From Scolanthus callimorphus (Eukaryota > Cnidaria > Anthozoa > Actiniaria > Edwardsiidae): 64,000 bases of DNA. The stretch is taken from positions 11,877,399 to 11,941,398 of the forward strand of contig CM066912.1 of the NCBI GenBank assembly GCA_033964015.1. Reading direction: 5' to 3'. The position numbers were made by a program, and so were the translations under genes. Numbering within the stretch: the stretch's first letter is position 1; each line of letters starts with the position of its first letter. The notes under the pieces were generated by a model. It worked only from the letters and a program-made list of their open reading frames with translations. It was not told the DNA's origin and did no database searches. Shown one piece after another: positions 21,481 to 32,685 of this stretch.

Positions 21481-23034
21481 AAGAGCCATTGTCTGAGAAA
21501 GTGTTCCAGGTCAAAAAAGTGGGGGTCAACCGATTTCCTTCAAACTTGTGTCAGAAGTTAGGTTTGATGAGATATTACAAAAGCCACTTTGGTTTTGTTT
21601 TCTGGGATTTTGTTTCAAAGTTACAGGGGAGGTCCTACTTTTGGCCCTCTGACCACCAAATTTTCATGTTTTTGGGAGTTATATTATCATGGTTATTTCA
21701 CCAAGACAATATAACTCCTGAAATAATAAACTGCATGGTAACTATCTACTGTTAATGCCCTTTCAGAAAATATATGTGTCGTTGGCATAGCTTTGCCTGG
21801 ACGAGAAGGGCCTGGCCCTAGTTTTAGCCTATTTTTGAGATGGAAAGAACTACTGAAAATTGCAACTTTTTAGAAATTATTATTTTTTACCTGCAACAAG
21901 ATCTGGCAATGACTTCACTTCCACAAATGACCTTGACCCTAGTACTAACAAAATCAGTTGAGAAAAAATTGGGCACTTCTGAATAAATTTCTTTTTTAAG
22001 GCCATTTATTAGGCATGGTGACACATAAGTCATTGGGGAAGAAAGATCATTTTTATCACTAAATCCAAAGAATCCGTAGAAATAATAGCACCAATCACTT
22101 GTATTTGTTCTCAGCATATATCTGATCATCAATAGAAAGTGTCATTTGGCCTAAATCAAACTCCAATGTCCCTGGCGATGCATAGAATACAACCGGAAAG
22201 CACAGAAATACCACATTTTCCAATGTTTCGACTTTTTTCTTCTCTCCAAAAGCTCAATCTGATAAAATAAGCTAGCAATTACATCGACTAATGTTCCTAG
22301 ATACACTTATGTTTACCTACTTATATTGTCATGAGCGGGCGGGGTAGTCCGTCCCGCTGCTCAGTAGCCGACGTCATTAATACCAACATACTATACAGGG
22401 GTGTTCCGCTTGGATTAATGCGGCTTGATGTAAACTTTTCAAAAAAATTACAAAATATGCTTTCTTAACCACAACGCTGATGAAGACAACAACTCTCGAA
22501 AACTTGTCTCTATTTTGTGGTATCATATCCCCCTTTGTAGCTATAACTGAAGTTATTCTTTTACGTAAAACTATTAGGATAATATTCGGATACAATTCAG
22601 AAGTGCGCAGCCCATATTGCTTTCAAATCACCACACCCAGAAACTTATGAAATGATTATTGAAACTTGGCATCACTGAGAGTGTTCTAGAACTGATATTG
22701 TTGTTTGAACAGCTGTTGGAAAAAGAGAGGCAAAGAGATCAGGAGTGATACAGCTTCTCGGAAGTTCCTGTGTGATTTGATAGACAGAACAAAGCATCCC
22801 ATTGTTTCCTCGTTCGATTATATGACCCTCTATTGTTTTACACTGAGGCTATTTTATGTGCTTAGATCTTAATTACGAGAGCTGTATCATGAGATCATGA
22901 ACCCTCGAGGCCTCTGAAGATAGTGATCTTTATTGTCTTTATGGTTGTGACCCCAAGTGATTAATAATAATAATAATAATCTTTTTAATCCATTAATTAA
23001 AAAAAACTCGAGATAATTGATTAATTAACACATT
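21481..23034. other. Intergenic; small inverted repeat at 21676-21720
   Basis: gggagttatattatcatgg and ccaagacaatataactcct form a short stem. A (TAA)n run lies near 22966-22980. No gene was seen. Confidence 0.4.
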
Positions 23035-23220
23035 CAGGAGCCCATGAACAGGAGCTTTCATCTTTGGTACTGGGTCTGTGGGCCAGCGTTTTCCTGACCT
23101 GTCTATTTTTAGAACAAATTTGGCGTGAATCGTTGCTGAAATTGTCCAATCAGCGTCCAGTCAGCTTCGAGATCTCAATATCGTATAAATTATCTCCATC
23201 GGTAAACATGGCGATTGAAG
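23035..23220 (+). mobile_element. CAGGAGCCC family element, 5' part
   Basis: caggagcccatgaacaggag followed by ctttcatctttggtactggg, and onward to aaacatggcg, matches the left 190 bases of the complete copy at 54032-54472. The right half is absent. The sequence switches at about 23228 to gggcccgtccacactag, a different repeat. The ATGGCG near 23208 is part of the repeat and not a gene start. Confidence 0.75.
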
Positions 23221-23796
23221 AAGCTAAGGGCCCGTCCACACTAGGGCGCTTTCGTTTGAATCCGTATGCTTTTTGTAATACGTTTAGGCCTTCCGCTACG
23301 ATTTTTTGGGCGCCAAATTTTAGACTGGTTTTGATGACACTGAGAATACAGTCATCGTTGGTCAATTTTATTCAGTTCTCAATGACCTTTTTGGGGGGCA
23401 GGGGGTGGGAACATTTGAAAAAAAATTGTTTGCAGAGCCAAAAACACTGAAATCAGCTGTTTGCAAGCGTAATAAACAGAAAATAAATTGTTTGCAATCA
23501 GTTTTACGTACTGCATCTCCGGCCATCTTGGGACACTAAATTTCAAAATTTCTCCATGGGGGTACATACCCCCAGACCCCCCAAGGAAAATATAACATAA
23601 CTTCATTTCTCTCAAACCTACGAAACAGCCGACTGAGATAGTCACTCCCTACATTTCACAATAAGCAATTGTTTAGTCCGAAACTAAATAATGCTATTAA
23701 TCAGTTTCGTCATTATCAATAACCATGAACATGGCTTGCCATTGCCTATCTATTTCCCTGAGCATTGGCCATTTGCGCAATTCCCCCTTGGACATA

Positions 23797-24813
23797 CACG
23801 ATGGCCTAAACGAGATAATTTTCCTCCATCTCGCTATGCAGAGAGCTGGGAATTTATCCGATTTATGTCAATTTGGCAAGGTATTAGTATTTGGAAAGAT
23901 GTTTCGACTGATGGAAATCTGAAGATGATGACTGACAACGTGACGTCACTACAGGCCATTGAAAATGGCGCCAAAGTTAGGAATTTGTATATCAACCATT
24001 TTAAACGTTGGTAAAAGTTCTAACCACTAAGCCGACTCCAAAACCGAAAACTTCATTAAAATCGAACATATAGATCAAAAGTTATTAAGAAATCGTGATT
24101 TCGAAGCTCCCGCCGGAATCTCTGGAATTTAATTGTTCCTTGACCATATAAGGTAAAATTTCGGCGATTTTAAACGTCAACGCGTTAACTCCTATGATGT
24201 TGTTTCAAGCAGTTATAGCACTATTTTAAAATTTGTAGTTACTTTGACTTTGGCATGAAACTCGATACCTTGTTTACGTCACTTTGACGTAAAAATTGCA
24301 TCTTAGAAGACGTCATACTGACGTAATACGACGTCTAAAGTATCAGATGACTAAGTCAAAGTAACTACAAATTTTGAGACATTCCTATATCTGAAACGTG
24401 TCTCCAACAGATTTAAGCAGCACCCTCTCTAAATCGCCGAATTTTTACCATATATGGTCAAATTGACCATCAAAGCGGGAAATTTGAACTTTTTTAATTA
24501 GTCATAACTTCTCTCGTTTTTATCAGAATTCAGTCCGGTTTTCGATACAGTCGTTCATTTACTGCGACGATTAAATAGAAACTGATTGCATAGCCGATTT
24601 CCTAACTAAATTTTTTTGGGCTATGTTCCCACGGTGATTATGACGTCACATTGTCAATCAATCAAACCGTGTCATCATATTTTTGATTGGCATTCCCTGG
24701 GTTGCTCACCTGCCAAGTTATAGCTCATTTGCGCTACGTGTTAAAACGTTATGAGCGCAATTCGTATGAAAGCTGTCCAACTGGAGGAAATTAGCTACGT
24801 TATAACCATCGTG
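23797..24813. mobile_element. 1.02-kb foldback DNA element, copy A
   Basis: It starts cacgatggcctaaacgagat and ends ttataaccatcgtg; the terminal CACGATGG is perfectly inverted. The direct ATA on both sides is a likely 3-bp target duplication. Almost the whole element folds on itself about a centre near 24302: gtagttactttgactt pairs with aagtcaaagtaactac, and gaccatataaggtaaaattt pairs with aatttttaccatatatggtc. A copy with few differences lies at 58836-59854. CAC ends with 3-bp duplications fit a CACTA-like group, but no transposase is present. Open frames ending NGAKVR.LYINHFKRW occur in both copies, simply because the DNA is nearly identical. Confidence 0.85.
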
Positions 24814-24966
24814 ATAATTTTCCATTAACTAATCATCGTTTGGTAACTCTAGTCCTTTATAGCGGAGCTCCTGCGCGGGCCGAAGGCCCGCGCAAGCGGA
24901 GCACCATACCTAAGGGAAAAACGTATAGTATACTATCGAGTTGATTTTTGAACGTCACGGGCATTA

Positions 24967-25103
24967 TGGATCATTTTGATGACGTCATTGATGACGTAAG
25001 GGCACGTGACTTTGGTGCAGAGTTCCTCTTATGGTCTTTGAAACTTTGTCCAAGTTTGGCTTCTATAGAAGCTTCCCTTCGGGAGATATGATTTTTTCTT
25101 TAT
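24967..25103 (-). repeat. Single diverged satellite monomer, inverted
   Basis: gatgacgtcattgatgacgt, gggcacgtgac, ccaagtttggcttctataga and tcccttcgggagatatgatt appear in the reverse order and orientation of the 128-bp monomers that follow. It is clearly more diverged than they are. Confidence 0.75.
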
Positions 25104-25133
25104 TTTTCTGGTATTAAACCTATAGCGTACGCC

Positions 25134-25199
25134 GTCCGTCCGTCGTCCCGTCCGTCCGTCCGTCCGTCCGTCCGTCCGTCCGTCCGTCCGTCCGTCCGT
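25134..25199. repeat. (GTCC)n microsatellite
   Basis: About 15 tandem tccg/gtcc units with one interruption near 25145. Confidence 0.95.
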
Positions 25200-25240
25200 G
25201 TACACATGGGAACCCTGTGGTATGCAAAGAAAAAATTATA

Positions 25241-26934
25241 TCTCCTCAAGGGAACATGCTAAGACAACCATACTTGGAATATTTTGTCTATGCCACAAGG
25301 GGGGTGCTGTAACACGGACACGTGATGTGACGTCATCGATGACGTCATCTATGCTTAAAAAATCAATATCTCGTGAAGGGAAGACTCTAAGACAACAAAA
25401 CTTGGGTAGTGTAGTCTAGGCCACCAGATGAGCAAAATGAGGTGGTCACGTGATATGACGTCCTCGATGACGTCATCTATGCTTGAAAAATCAATATCTC
25501 ATGAAAGGAAGACTCTAAACCAACCAAACTTGGGTAATGTAATCCAGGTCACCAGATGAGCGAAATGGAGTGGTCACGTGATGTGACGTCATCGATGACG
25601 TCATCTATGCTTGAAAAATCAATATCTCGTGAAGGGAAGACTCTAAGACAACAAAACTTGGGTAGTGTAGTCTAGGCCACCAGATGAGCAAAATGAGGTG
25701 GTCACGTGATATGACGTCATCGATGACGTCATCTATGCTTGAAAAATCAATATCTCGTGAAGGGAAGACTCTAAAGCAACCAAACTTGGGTAATGTAATC
25801 CAGGTCACCAGATGAGCGAGATGAAGTAGTCACGTGATATGACGTCATCGATGACGTCATCTACGCTTGAAAAATCAATATCTCATGAAAGGAAGACTCT
25901 AAACCAACCAAACTTGGGTAATGTAATCCAGGTCACCAGATGAGCGAAATGAAGTGGTCACGTGATGTGACGTCATCGATGACGTCATCTATGCTTGAAA
26001 AATCAATATCTCGTGAAGGGAAGACTCTAAGACAACAAAACTTGGGTAGTGTAGTCTAGGCCACCAGATGAGCAAAATGAGGTGGTCACGTGATATGACG
26101 TCATCGATGACGTCATCTATGCTTGAAAAATCAATATCTCGTGAAGGGAAGACTCTAAAGCAACCAAACTTGGGTAATGTAATCCAGGTCACCAGATGAG
26201 CGAAATGAAGTAGTCACGTGATATGACGTCATCGATGACGTCATCTACGCTTGAAAAATCATTATCTCATGAAAAGAAGACTCTAAACCAACCAAACTTG
26301 GGTAATGTAATCCAGGTCACCAGATGAGCGAAATGAAGTGGTCACCTGATGTGACGTCATCGATGACGTCATCTATGCTTGAAAAATCAATATCTCGTGA
26401 AGGGAAGACTCTAAGACAACAAAACTTGGGTAGTGTAGTCTAGGCCACCAGATGAGCAAAATGAGGTGGTCACGTGATATGACGTCATCGATGACGTCAT
26501 CTATGCTTGAAAAATCAATATCTCGTGAAGGGAAGACTCTAAAGCAACCAAACTTGGGTAATGTAATCCAGGTCACCAGATGAGCGAAATGGAATGGTCA
26601 CGTGATATGACGTCATCGATGACGTCATCTACGCTTGACAAATTAATATCTCATGAAAGGAAGACTCTAAACCAACCAAACTTGGGTAATGTAGTCCAGG
26701 TCACCAGATGAGCGAAATGAAGTGGTCACGTGATGTGACGTCATCGATGACGTCATCTATGCTTGAAACATTACTATCTCGTGAAGGGAATACTCTAAAA
26801 CAACCAAACTTTGGTAGTGTAGTCTAGGTCATTAGATGAGCGAAAGGAAGTGGTCACGTGATATGACGTCATCGATGATGTCATTTATGCTTGAAAATTA
26901 ATATCTCGTGAAGGGAAGACTCTAAAGCAACCAT
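25241..26934 (+). repeat. 128-bp satellite, 13 monomers, three-monomer higher-order repeat
   Basis: The core palindrome tgacgtcatcgatgacgtca (one substitution in monomer 2, one in the last) starts at 25328 and then every 128 bases exactly through 26864, giving 13 monomers with no indel between cores. Each core is preceded by gtcacgtgat (E-box CACGTG, changed to CACCTG in monomer 9) and followed by ctatgcttgaaaaatcaata, tctcgtgaagggaagactct and acttgggta. Three types alternate (A: aagacaacaaaacttgggta; B: aaagcaaccaaacttg; C: catgaaaggaagactctaaa) in the order A C, A B C, A B C, A B C, A B. The resulting 384-bp period repeats identical 67-codon minus frames at 25605, 25989 and 26373. These frames are products of the repeat. 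Confidence 0.97.
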
Positions 26935-27001
26935 GTAAACCATGTACACATGGGAATCCCTTTCATTCACACAGAAAACTTGATAACCAGGAGCTCCGCT
27001 T

Positions 27002-27237
27002 TTAGCCAGTGGCTAAATCTATATATTAGTTCAGGTACCAATCTTTGGAGTGACATTTTGTGAATCTCATTTTAAATTAGTGTAAATATTTGCAGCAGCA
27101 CATCAACAGTAGCCTTCATCTACTCCACAAGGTCTAGTCATACTTCCATTTTTTTAGACTTCACGTTTGATGATATAATATCCAACAAACACTCATGATT
27201 GTAAAAACAGCAGTCCGCATCTTGGGGATAAAACATT
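27002..27237. other. Intergenic, no gene seen
   Basis: Short unique stretch between the satellite element and the LINE 3' tail. Confidence 0.4.
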
Positions 27238-27827
27238 TCAATTTCAATTTCAATTTACTCGCCATTTCTCTTACATTTACAGTTATACATAAAAAAACAA
27301 CTAAATAGGCTATGAAAAAGAAGATAGCGAGAGCGCCTCAAGAAACCACCAGCCTTGTGCGAGGAGGCGCCCTCACCTTATAGGAAGACAATAGGAAAAC
27401 AAATGCGAGACGAGACAGACGAACACAGATTACTAAAGTATGTAATTTAGGGGGATAGAAATTTAGTAAGTTCTTTCTTAAAACTAGAAACATTGTGGAT
27501 CGAATGTTAAAGAGTTCCAAATGTTTGGGCCTTGAAAAATAATAGTAATTTTTTTTATGTTAGTGCGGCAAGCATGTGAACATGTTAATGGTCATGAGAT
27601 CGGGTATTATAACTATGAATTTGACTACTTGTGACAAACAGATTTGAAAAAAATTCTGGTAGCAACGAATGGTTATAAGAAAACACGAATTTAGCAATAT
27701 GAAACGAGTTAATTTGGAAAATACCTAATATGTTGAGTCGAGCAAAAAGGGGGGCAGAATGTGCGCGGTAATCTGAGTTGGTTATGGCTCGTACAGCTCG
27801 CCTTTGTAAAAAGAAAATTCTATTTAA
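27238..27827 (-). pseudogene. LINE 3' part: reverse transcriptase C-terminus and tail
   Basis: Minus-strand frames read LNRIFFLQRRAVRAITNSDY, then LFARLNILGIFQINSFHIAK, LPEFFSNLF and HSYNTR, the usual C-terminal region of L2/CR1 reverse transcriptases. Farther on, GPNIWNSL is seen in another frame. The 3' end is a repeated ttgaaa/aattgaa unit (27238-27262), typical of these LINEs. The part upstream in the element continues at 28389, beyond a 561-bp insertion. Several frameshifts show it is dead. Confidence 0.85.
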
Positions 27828-28388
27828 GGCTGCATTCATTATGTATGCTACAGGGGGGGGGGGGGCAGAGGATTTTTTTTTGACAATGCAAAATTTTCAG
27901 ATCCCCCCAAGGCACAGCATATTTTTTACGAATCCCCCCTCTTGGTCAAAAGGAAAAAACATGCCCCCTCCCCCCCGACATTTTTTCAACTTATATGTCG
28001 AGGTAGGGTCGCGTCAATAACATTTTTTTCAAAAGATGCAGAACAAGGCTTAATGATAAAAAAAATTAAAAAGTGTAAAAATGCAAATAAAAATCCTAGT
28101 TGGCTGGACTCTATTGTGTGTAGGGACTTTCTACCAAGTGTTCTGGTGCGCTTCTCGATTGGAACCTTACTACATAGACTGAGTATCATTTATTTTGTAT
28201 TTGATTGTTTGGTTTGTTTTCCGTTGTGCGCGCGAAGCAATTTTCAACATATCAGTTTAAAGAGGGTAAATACATGAGAATAGTAATGCAAGTGATATTT
28301 CTTCAGGAGGTTCAAACTCGGTGTTTAAAATATAAATAATACCTCAACAAAAATATGCATCCATAATGTATACATAATGAATGCAGCC
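27828..28388. mobile_element. 561-bp TIR element with TAA duplications (Harbinger-like)
   Basis: The ends ggctgcattcattatgtatg and atacataatgaatgcagcc are inverted over about 19 bases and flanked on both sides by TAA (27825-27827 and 28389-28391). Removing the element and one TAA rejoins the LINE reading frame exactly (Ser-Ser-Asn | Leu-Asn-Arg on the minus strand), so the boundaries are firm. A 3-bp TAA duplication is characteristic of PIF/Harbinger. The interior has a 13-G run at about 27851 and C-rich words, but no transposase. Confidence 0.88.
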
Positions 28389-28750
28389 TAAGTTAGATGA
28401 GTAGGTGGAAGACCAGACAGTGGAGCAGTATGATAAAGTAAGGATAAATTAAACTATAATAGAGTGTCAGTTTAGTTGTCTGGGAAAGAAAAAAAGCGAG
28501 ACCTGTAAAAAATACCTATAGATTGAGCAACCTTTTTACAATGTAATTAATATGATTTTTCCAGGTTAAATTATCATCCAGTAGAACGCTTAGGAATTTA
28601 ACAGATGACTCCTGCTTGAGGGGAATGCCATCATAAGTTAAAACAGGAGGATTAGGGTTTTGTACAGGTTTCTGCCGGGACTTAAAAATCAGATAATTAG
28701 TTTTAGTGATATCAGACATGTCCACACTGTGAACGTTCAATATGGGTTAT
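28389..28750 (-). pseudogene. LINE reverse transcriptase middle part
   Basis: The minus strand reads KTNYLIFKSRQKP, LTYDGIPLKQESSVKFLSVL and LDDNLTWKNHINYI, the segment after the YADD motif in L2/CR1 reverse transcriptases. STVWSSTYSSN follows after frameshifts, just before the insertion. The 5' portion, with the catalytic YADD and the endonuclease, is absent: a 5'-truncated copy. Confidence 0.85.
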
Positions 28751-29456
28751 ATTAGCCGTGTACAAGTGCGCACATCTATGCTTTATTTTACTTTGATCAT
28801 TGGCTTTTTTGCTGATTACACGGATGCATAAATCTGTACACCTAACACAGGTCCTAACAAACCTCTAAAAAATATGAAGAGAGATGGAAATAGGCAAGAA
28901 AAAACTATATTCATGAGATAGGAGTAAAAATGCAAGAAGCTAAGCCTGTCAGAAATTTGCAAGATGTTTTGTTGGGTGTCCCAGTTTGAATTGTATGATT
29001 GAGATTCTCTGTGTGGCCGCGACAAACTCAAAGCTTCGAGGCTGAAATGACCGTGTCGGGAATCATGAAAACGATCTGTCACGTTTAAAACATCCTAGTG
29101 TAGTTAAAGCATGAAATGGCTAATGCTTAGAAATAGAAGATAACATAAAAATGTTAATAAAAATGCATAGTGGCTGTTGTCGCGCCCGCCCGCAATGTTT
29201 TAAGAATTATTTTTACCAGAAATTTGCAACCCACAGGCTGAAATTGAAACAGCTCTATTGAAACTCTACCTAGCTGTTTTGATAGTAATTTTAAGGGACA
29301 CGTCATTTAGCGGGGAGGGGGTACTACTTTTGGGAATAGTATCCATGTGTATGTCTGTTGCTAAAGTAACTGTGACCTCTCCCCTTGACGGCTCCGCCAA
29401 ACATTCGGTTTTGAATCTGTGACTTCACAAATCTATATTATAATATTTTAAGCTGT
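28751..29456. other. Intergenic, no gene seen
   Basis: Minus-strand open frame 28816-29082 has no recognisable motif. Confidence 0.35.
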
Positions 29457-30330
29457 TTGAAAAGGCTCCGAGATGGAAAGCCTGTCGAGCTAACTGCCAC
29501 CGTGGATGTGATAAATATCACCCACAGGGTTGCAAGCTGGTGTCAGTTTTTTGAAATCGATGCGAGGAGAGAAGCTGCCATTCAAGCATTGTCTTTATCT
29601 AGGATACGCTCTGCGCCATTGTTTGGCGTTGCTTTACAAACGAAGTTACATTTTCCGTGATTCAAAGCTTGGAATTTAGACCATTTCATTTGACGGGAGC
29701 TGTCCATTTAAGTTGATTAGTTTTGTTTTTACAATCTGTAGTTTAAACCTGGACAAATGTTATTGTTTTAGGCTTTCTTTGGCAAAAAAGTTTCTTCGCA
29801 CGACGTTGCCTGGGAAGCCATTCAAGTGCGCGCGCCAAAGAGAAAAACAAGCAAAAAACTCCGTGCTGAGGTGCTTGCTGCTGAAATCGGTTTTCAGATC
29901 ATGAAATGTTTTTAAATCAGTAAGCAATCAGTACCTCAAACCACTATAAGGGGCGATTTAAAAAGTGAAACACTATAAGGGGCGACTTCAAGTAAATGGA
30001 CTTTGCTTGAAGTAAATCCGTGGCAGTCATTGGTTATATTTGGGAAGTCAAAGATTCGCTTTGAAATATTATAAAATTCACTTTCTTTGTAAAAAGTTTT
30101 CTGGAAACACATCCAAACTGCCTTCTAAAAGTTTTATCATGGGTCTTTGTTCCCAAACATCACCATGTAGTTTTCCTTGGACAAAAAAGCTGTGAGACTA
30201 TTTTCAAGTGCGTGCGCCAAGAGAAAACAACAAACTGAAGTCGGTAGTTTGGGTTTTCAGTGTAAAAATCATTAACAAATTTTTGTTTTGCCATCCACTC
30301 GAACATCCTTCAAAGACAGCATGGGTGAAT
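29457..30330. repeat. Diverged direct repeat, CAAGTGCGYGCGCCAAGAGAAAA
   Basis: ttcaagtgcgcgcgccaaag followed by agaaaaacaagcaaaaaac at about 29820 recurs as ttcaagtgcgtgcgccaaga followed by gaaaacaacaaactg at about 30197. Each is preceded by a similar caaaaaag(t/c) segment and followed by cggttttcag or gggttttcag. The short word cactataaggggcga is also tandem at 29940-29985. An open stretch at 29457-29660 (ATVDVINITHRVASWCQFFE and onward) looks protein-like but has no recognised family. Confidence 0.5.
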
Positions 30331-31046
30331 TTATTCACGGGTAATCAACTAGTATAATATAAATTTGCAGCAAAAATGGAAAGCAGAGTTGCCATGGAAA
30401 TAATACAGTGTACGTACATTAAAAAATTGTTTGCTACGCCCCTGAGGCAGCGCTACCTCCAAGGTCATGTAATAGAACTAGATGTGGACTCGAGTCATTA
30501 AAAAGAGAAAATGCACTTTTTAAATTTCTTAAAAACAAAACGGACAAGCTCTACAACAAATTAAAATGCAAATTTTTCTTTTATGTAGATCGTTCTACAC
30601 TTTTTGGGCACTATCACGTGGCAATCTTAATGCTTTCTAGAACCCGCTATATGAAAACGTGAGTGGAACAGAAAACATGGTTTTTAAATTCACATAGATA
30701 TTGCTGCATGAAATGCCCTGTGGGCCGCTCCAGGCTACACTTTAATACTTTCATATTATTTACGCAACCAAGAGAACACGGGGCGCCTGCGAGTAATCTC
30801 AGAATAAGCAAACCCTAAGAACACTGGACACTGGTTAATCCAAAAATGCAACCATTTGGAGTACCTGAGGAGGCAAATCGACTATTGAATGACAAAACAT
30901 GTGGCCCCCTCCCTCAAATAGGCATGAAAGAACAACTCTGACCCTCCATATCATCCAGATAGTAGCCCTCCCTCCCACAAGGATATATGTGAACGTTAGG
31001 TTCTAGCCCCGTTAGAATGTCTCAAATAAATCCAATTTTTATCATG
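30331..31046. other. Intergenic, no gene seen
   Basis: No exon or repeat structure was recognised. Confidence 0.35.
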
Positions 31047-31245
31047 TAACAAAGTTTTAAACAGCACTAAAAAAAAAACAATAGATTATTATGGTACAAA
31101 GTTTTAAACAGCGCTAAAAATAATTATAGATTATTATGGTGCAAAGTTTTAATCAGCACTAAAAAATAATTATAGATTATTATGGTGTAAAGTTTTAAAC
31201 AGCGCTAAAAATAATTATAGATTAAAGAATATTATCGTGCAAAGG
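31047..31245. repeat. Four-copy tandem repeat of about 52 bp
   Basis: caaagttttaaacagcacta, then aaaataattatagattatta tggtg, repeats four times. The first unit has an A-run variant, and the last is extended by agaatattatcg. Confidence 0.9.
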
Positions 31246-32403
31246 ACTAAGATTATTTTATTATTTTAAAATTATATTTGTTTATTATTAGTATTATTAT
31301 CATTACCTAGTTATATACATTTATATTGTTTTTATTATCCCATATATCCGGTTTTGGGGGTTCCTTTTGATAAGGCGGGAAAATTTCCATGGTAATTTTA
31401 GCGCCCTGTCATTGCGTCAACAAGTTCATCTTTATCATGAGGTGGTTTACACCTTTAATGCCGCCCGCAGCATGGAATAAATGTCACAGCATGGATTTTC
31501 TAATTGACACGCAATACATGAAAAACGTATGTGCACTTTGGCATTGGTGTATTTGCTGTCAGTAATACATAATACTAGATAGTTCCGTCGGCATCTTTCT
31601 AAAAGCCTTACGTAAGAGAGACGGCACCTAGAAAGAGTTAATTGGGCTCCTATTGATAGCAGGATGGCCCTTGTGGCTACCTGAATGGACAACCCTGGGT
31701 GTTTAAATGTTTAATTTTTAAATAAAGGCTTCTCTCTCTCTCTCTCTGATTGATTCTTCGCCATGCGATTCTGAAATATGAATTGATTCCGTCGATTGAG
31801 GTCAAGGATCAACTCTATGTCAGCCATATATGCTGGCAATCGCGACTGCACTGCACTGCATGCACTAGAGAACACGTTCAGAGTTGTTCAGCGAGTCTCC
31901 CAGAAAGAGCATAAACAAAGAAGTGGTGAGTAGAACATGGTAATCATTTAATGACGATTCGTGATTCAACTGCCCTAGCAACCTCGGATATCCGAAAAGG
32001 GGTACTCGTAAGTGCGTGCGAAAATTGTTTATTTAACATGCTTGCTTGAACAATACACAGCTGGAACGATTATGTAAACGCTGGGATTTTAAGGAACAAC
32101 TCTATATAATACACAAATTGTTTATGCAAAGAGCGCTAGCCCAAGAAAATCTCTTTACAAATATTATTTACACTCTTCAAGCTCTTCAACTTGAAAGTCG
32201 CAATATAGGATTAACTTTGTACGGATGTAAGACGCACAAGAATAGTAAAGTTTCATTGTTTACGCTTTGAAATTTGCACGAGCTCCAGAGGGAATCAAAC
32301 TTCCACAATAATGAGTTCTGTAAGGAGCCCATGGTTCTGTATACCAGAGCATTAACGATGGAAAAATAAATATAATATTTGTTATTAGTATTGTATTTAA
32401 TAA
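31246..32403. other. Intergenic; (TC)n at 31730-31747
   Basis: An AATAAA followed by a (TC)9 run lies near 31724-31747, which is reminiscent of a retroposon tail. Open frames at 31447-31692 (minus) and 32046-32270 (plus) show no recognisable domain. Confidence 0.4.
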
Positions 32404-32567
32404 ATAGAGGATATTACATGGCAGCGCGGAGATACGAATTTGATCTTCGAGTGTTGAACCTTTATCTCACGAGTGAGCGCAGCAAACGAGTGAGATAAAT
32501 TTTTAACGCGAGAAGATAAAAAATCGTATCTCCAAGCGGTCATGTAATATTCGTGTTTATTATATAA
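32404..32567. mobile_element. MITE, ATAGAGGATATTACAYGG family, copy 1
   Basis: atagaggatattacatggca with gcgcggagatacgaattt pairs with aaatcgtatctccaagcggt and catgtaatattcg. The inner stem (ctttatctcac ... gtgagataaa) surrounds the shared word gagtgagcgcagcaaacgag. Other copies are at 35998-36164 and 42280-42413, with a solo left end at 45699. Confidence 0.85.
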
Positions 32568-32648
32568 ACATGAATGAAATACTAAATTCTAATTTTACTT
32601 GAGTTTAAGGCCTAGAAGGCGAGCATTGAGCAAAGGCGAGTGTGTTAG

Positions 32649-32685
32649 TTCACATGTGAAATAACATGTTATTTTCACGTGTGAA
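32649..32685. repeat. Palindrome TTCACATGTGAAATAACATG at LINE 5' border
   Basis: ttcacatgtgaaataacatg, then ttattttcacgtgtgaa, is nearly self-complementary over 37 bases. It resembles MITE termini and marks where the LINE-derived coding sequence begins, so the LINE is likely truncated or broken here. Confidence 0.7.

Larger units (their letters stand above)
24862..27001. mobile_element. Element with AGCGGAGCTCC ends enclosing satellite array
   Basis: agcggagctcctg at 24862 and aggagctccgct at 26990-27001 are inverted. Just inside the left end is a perfect hairpin (tgcgcgggcc, loop gaa, ggcccgcgca). Next come one inverted satellite monomer (24967-25103), a (GTCC)n microsatellite and the 13-monomer array in the opposite orientation. 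I infer an inverted-repeat transposon whose right subterminal module expanded. No target duplication was found. Confidence 0.55.

Noticed and set aside
23691..24014. 107-residue frame with a matching frame at 58827-59054
   Set aside because: Both lie in copies of the 1-kb foldback element and differ at few bases; no known domain.
25605..26576. Three identical 67-residue minus-strand frames at 384-base spacing
   Set aside because: They are produced by the higher-order satellite; there is no other coding evidence.
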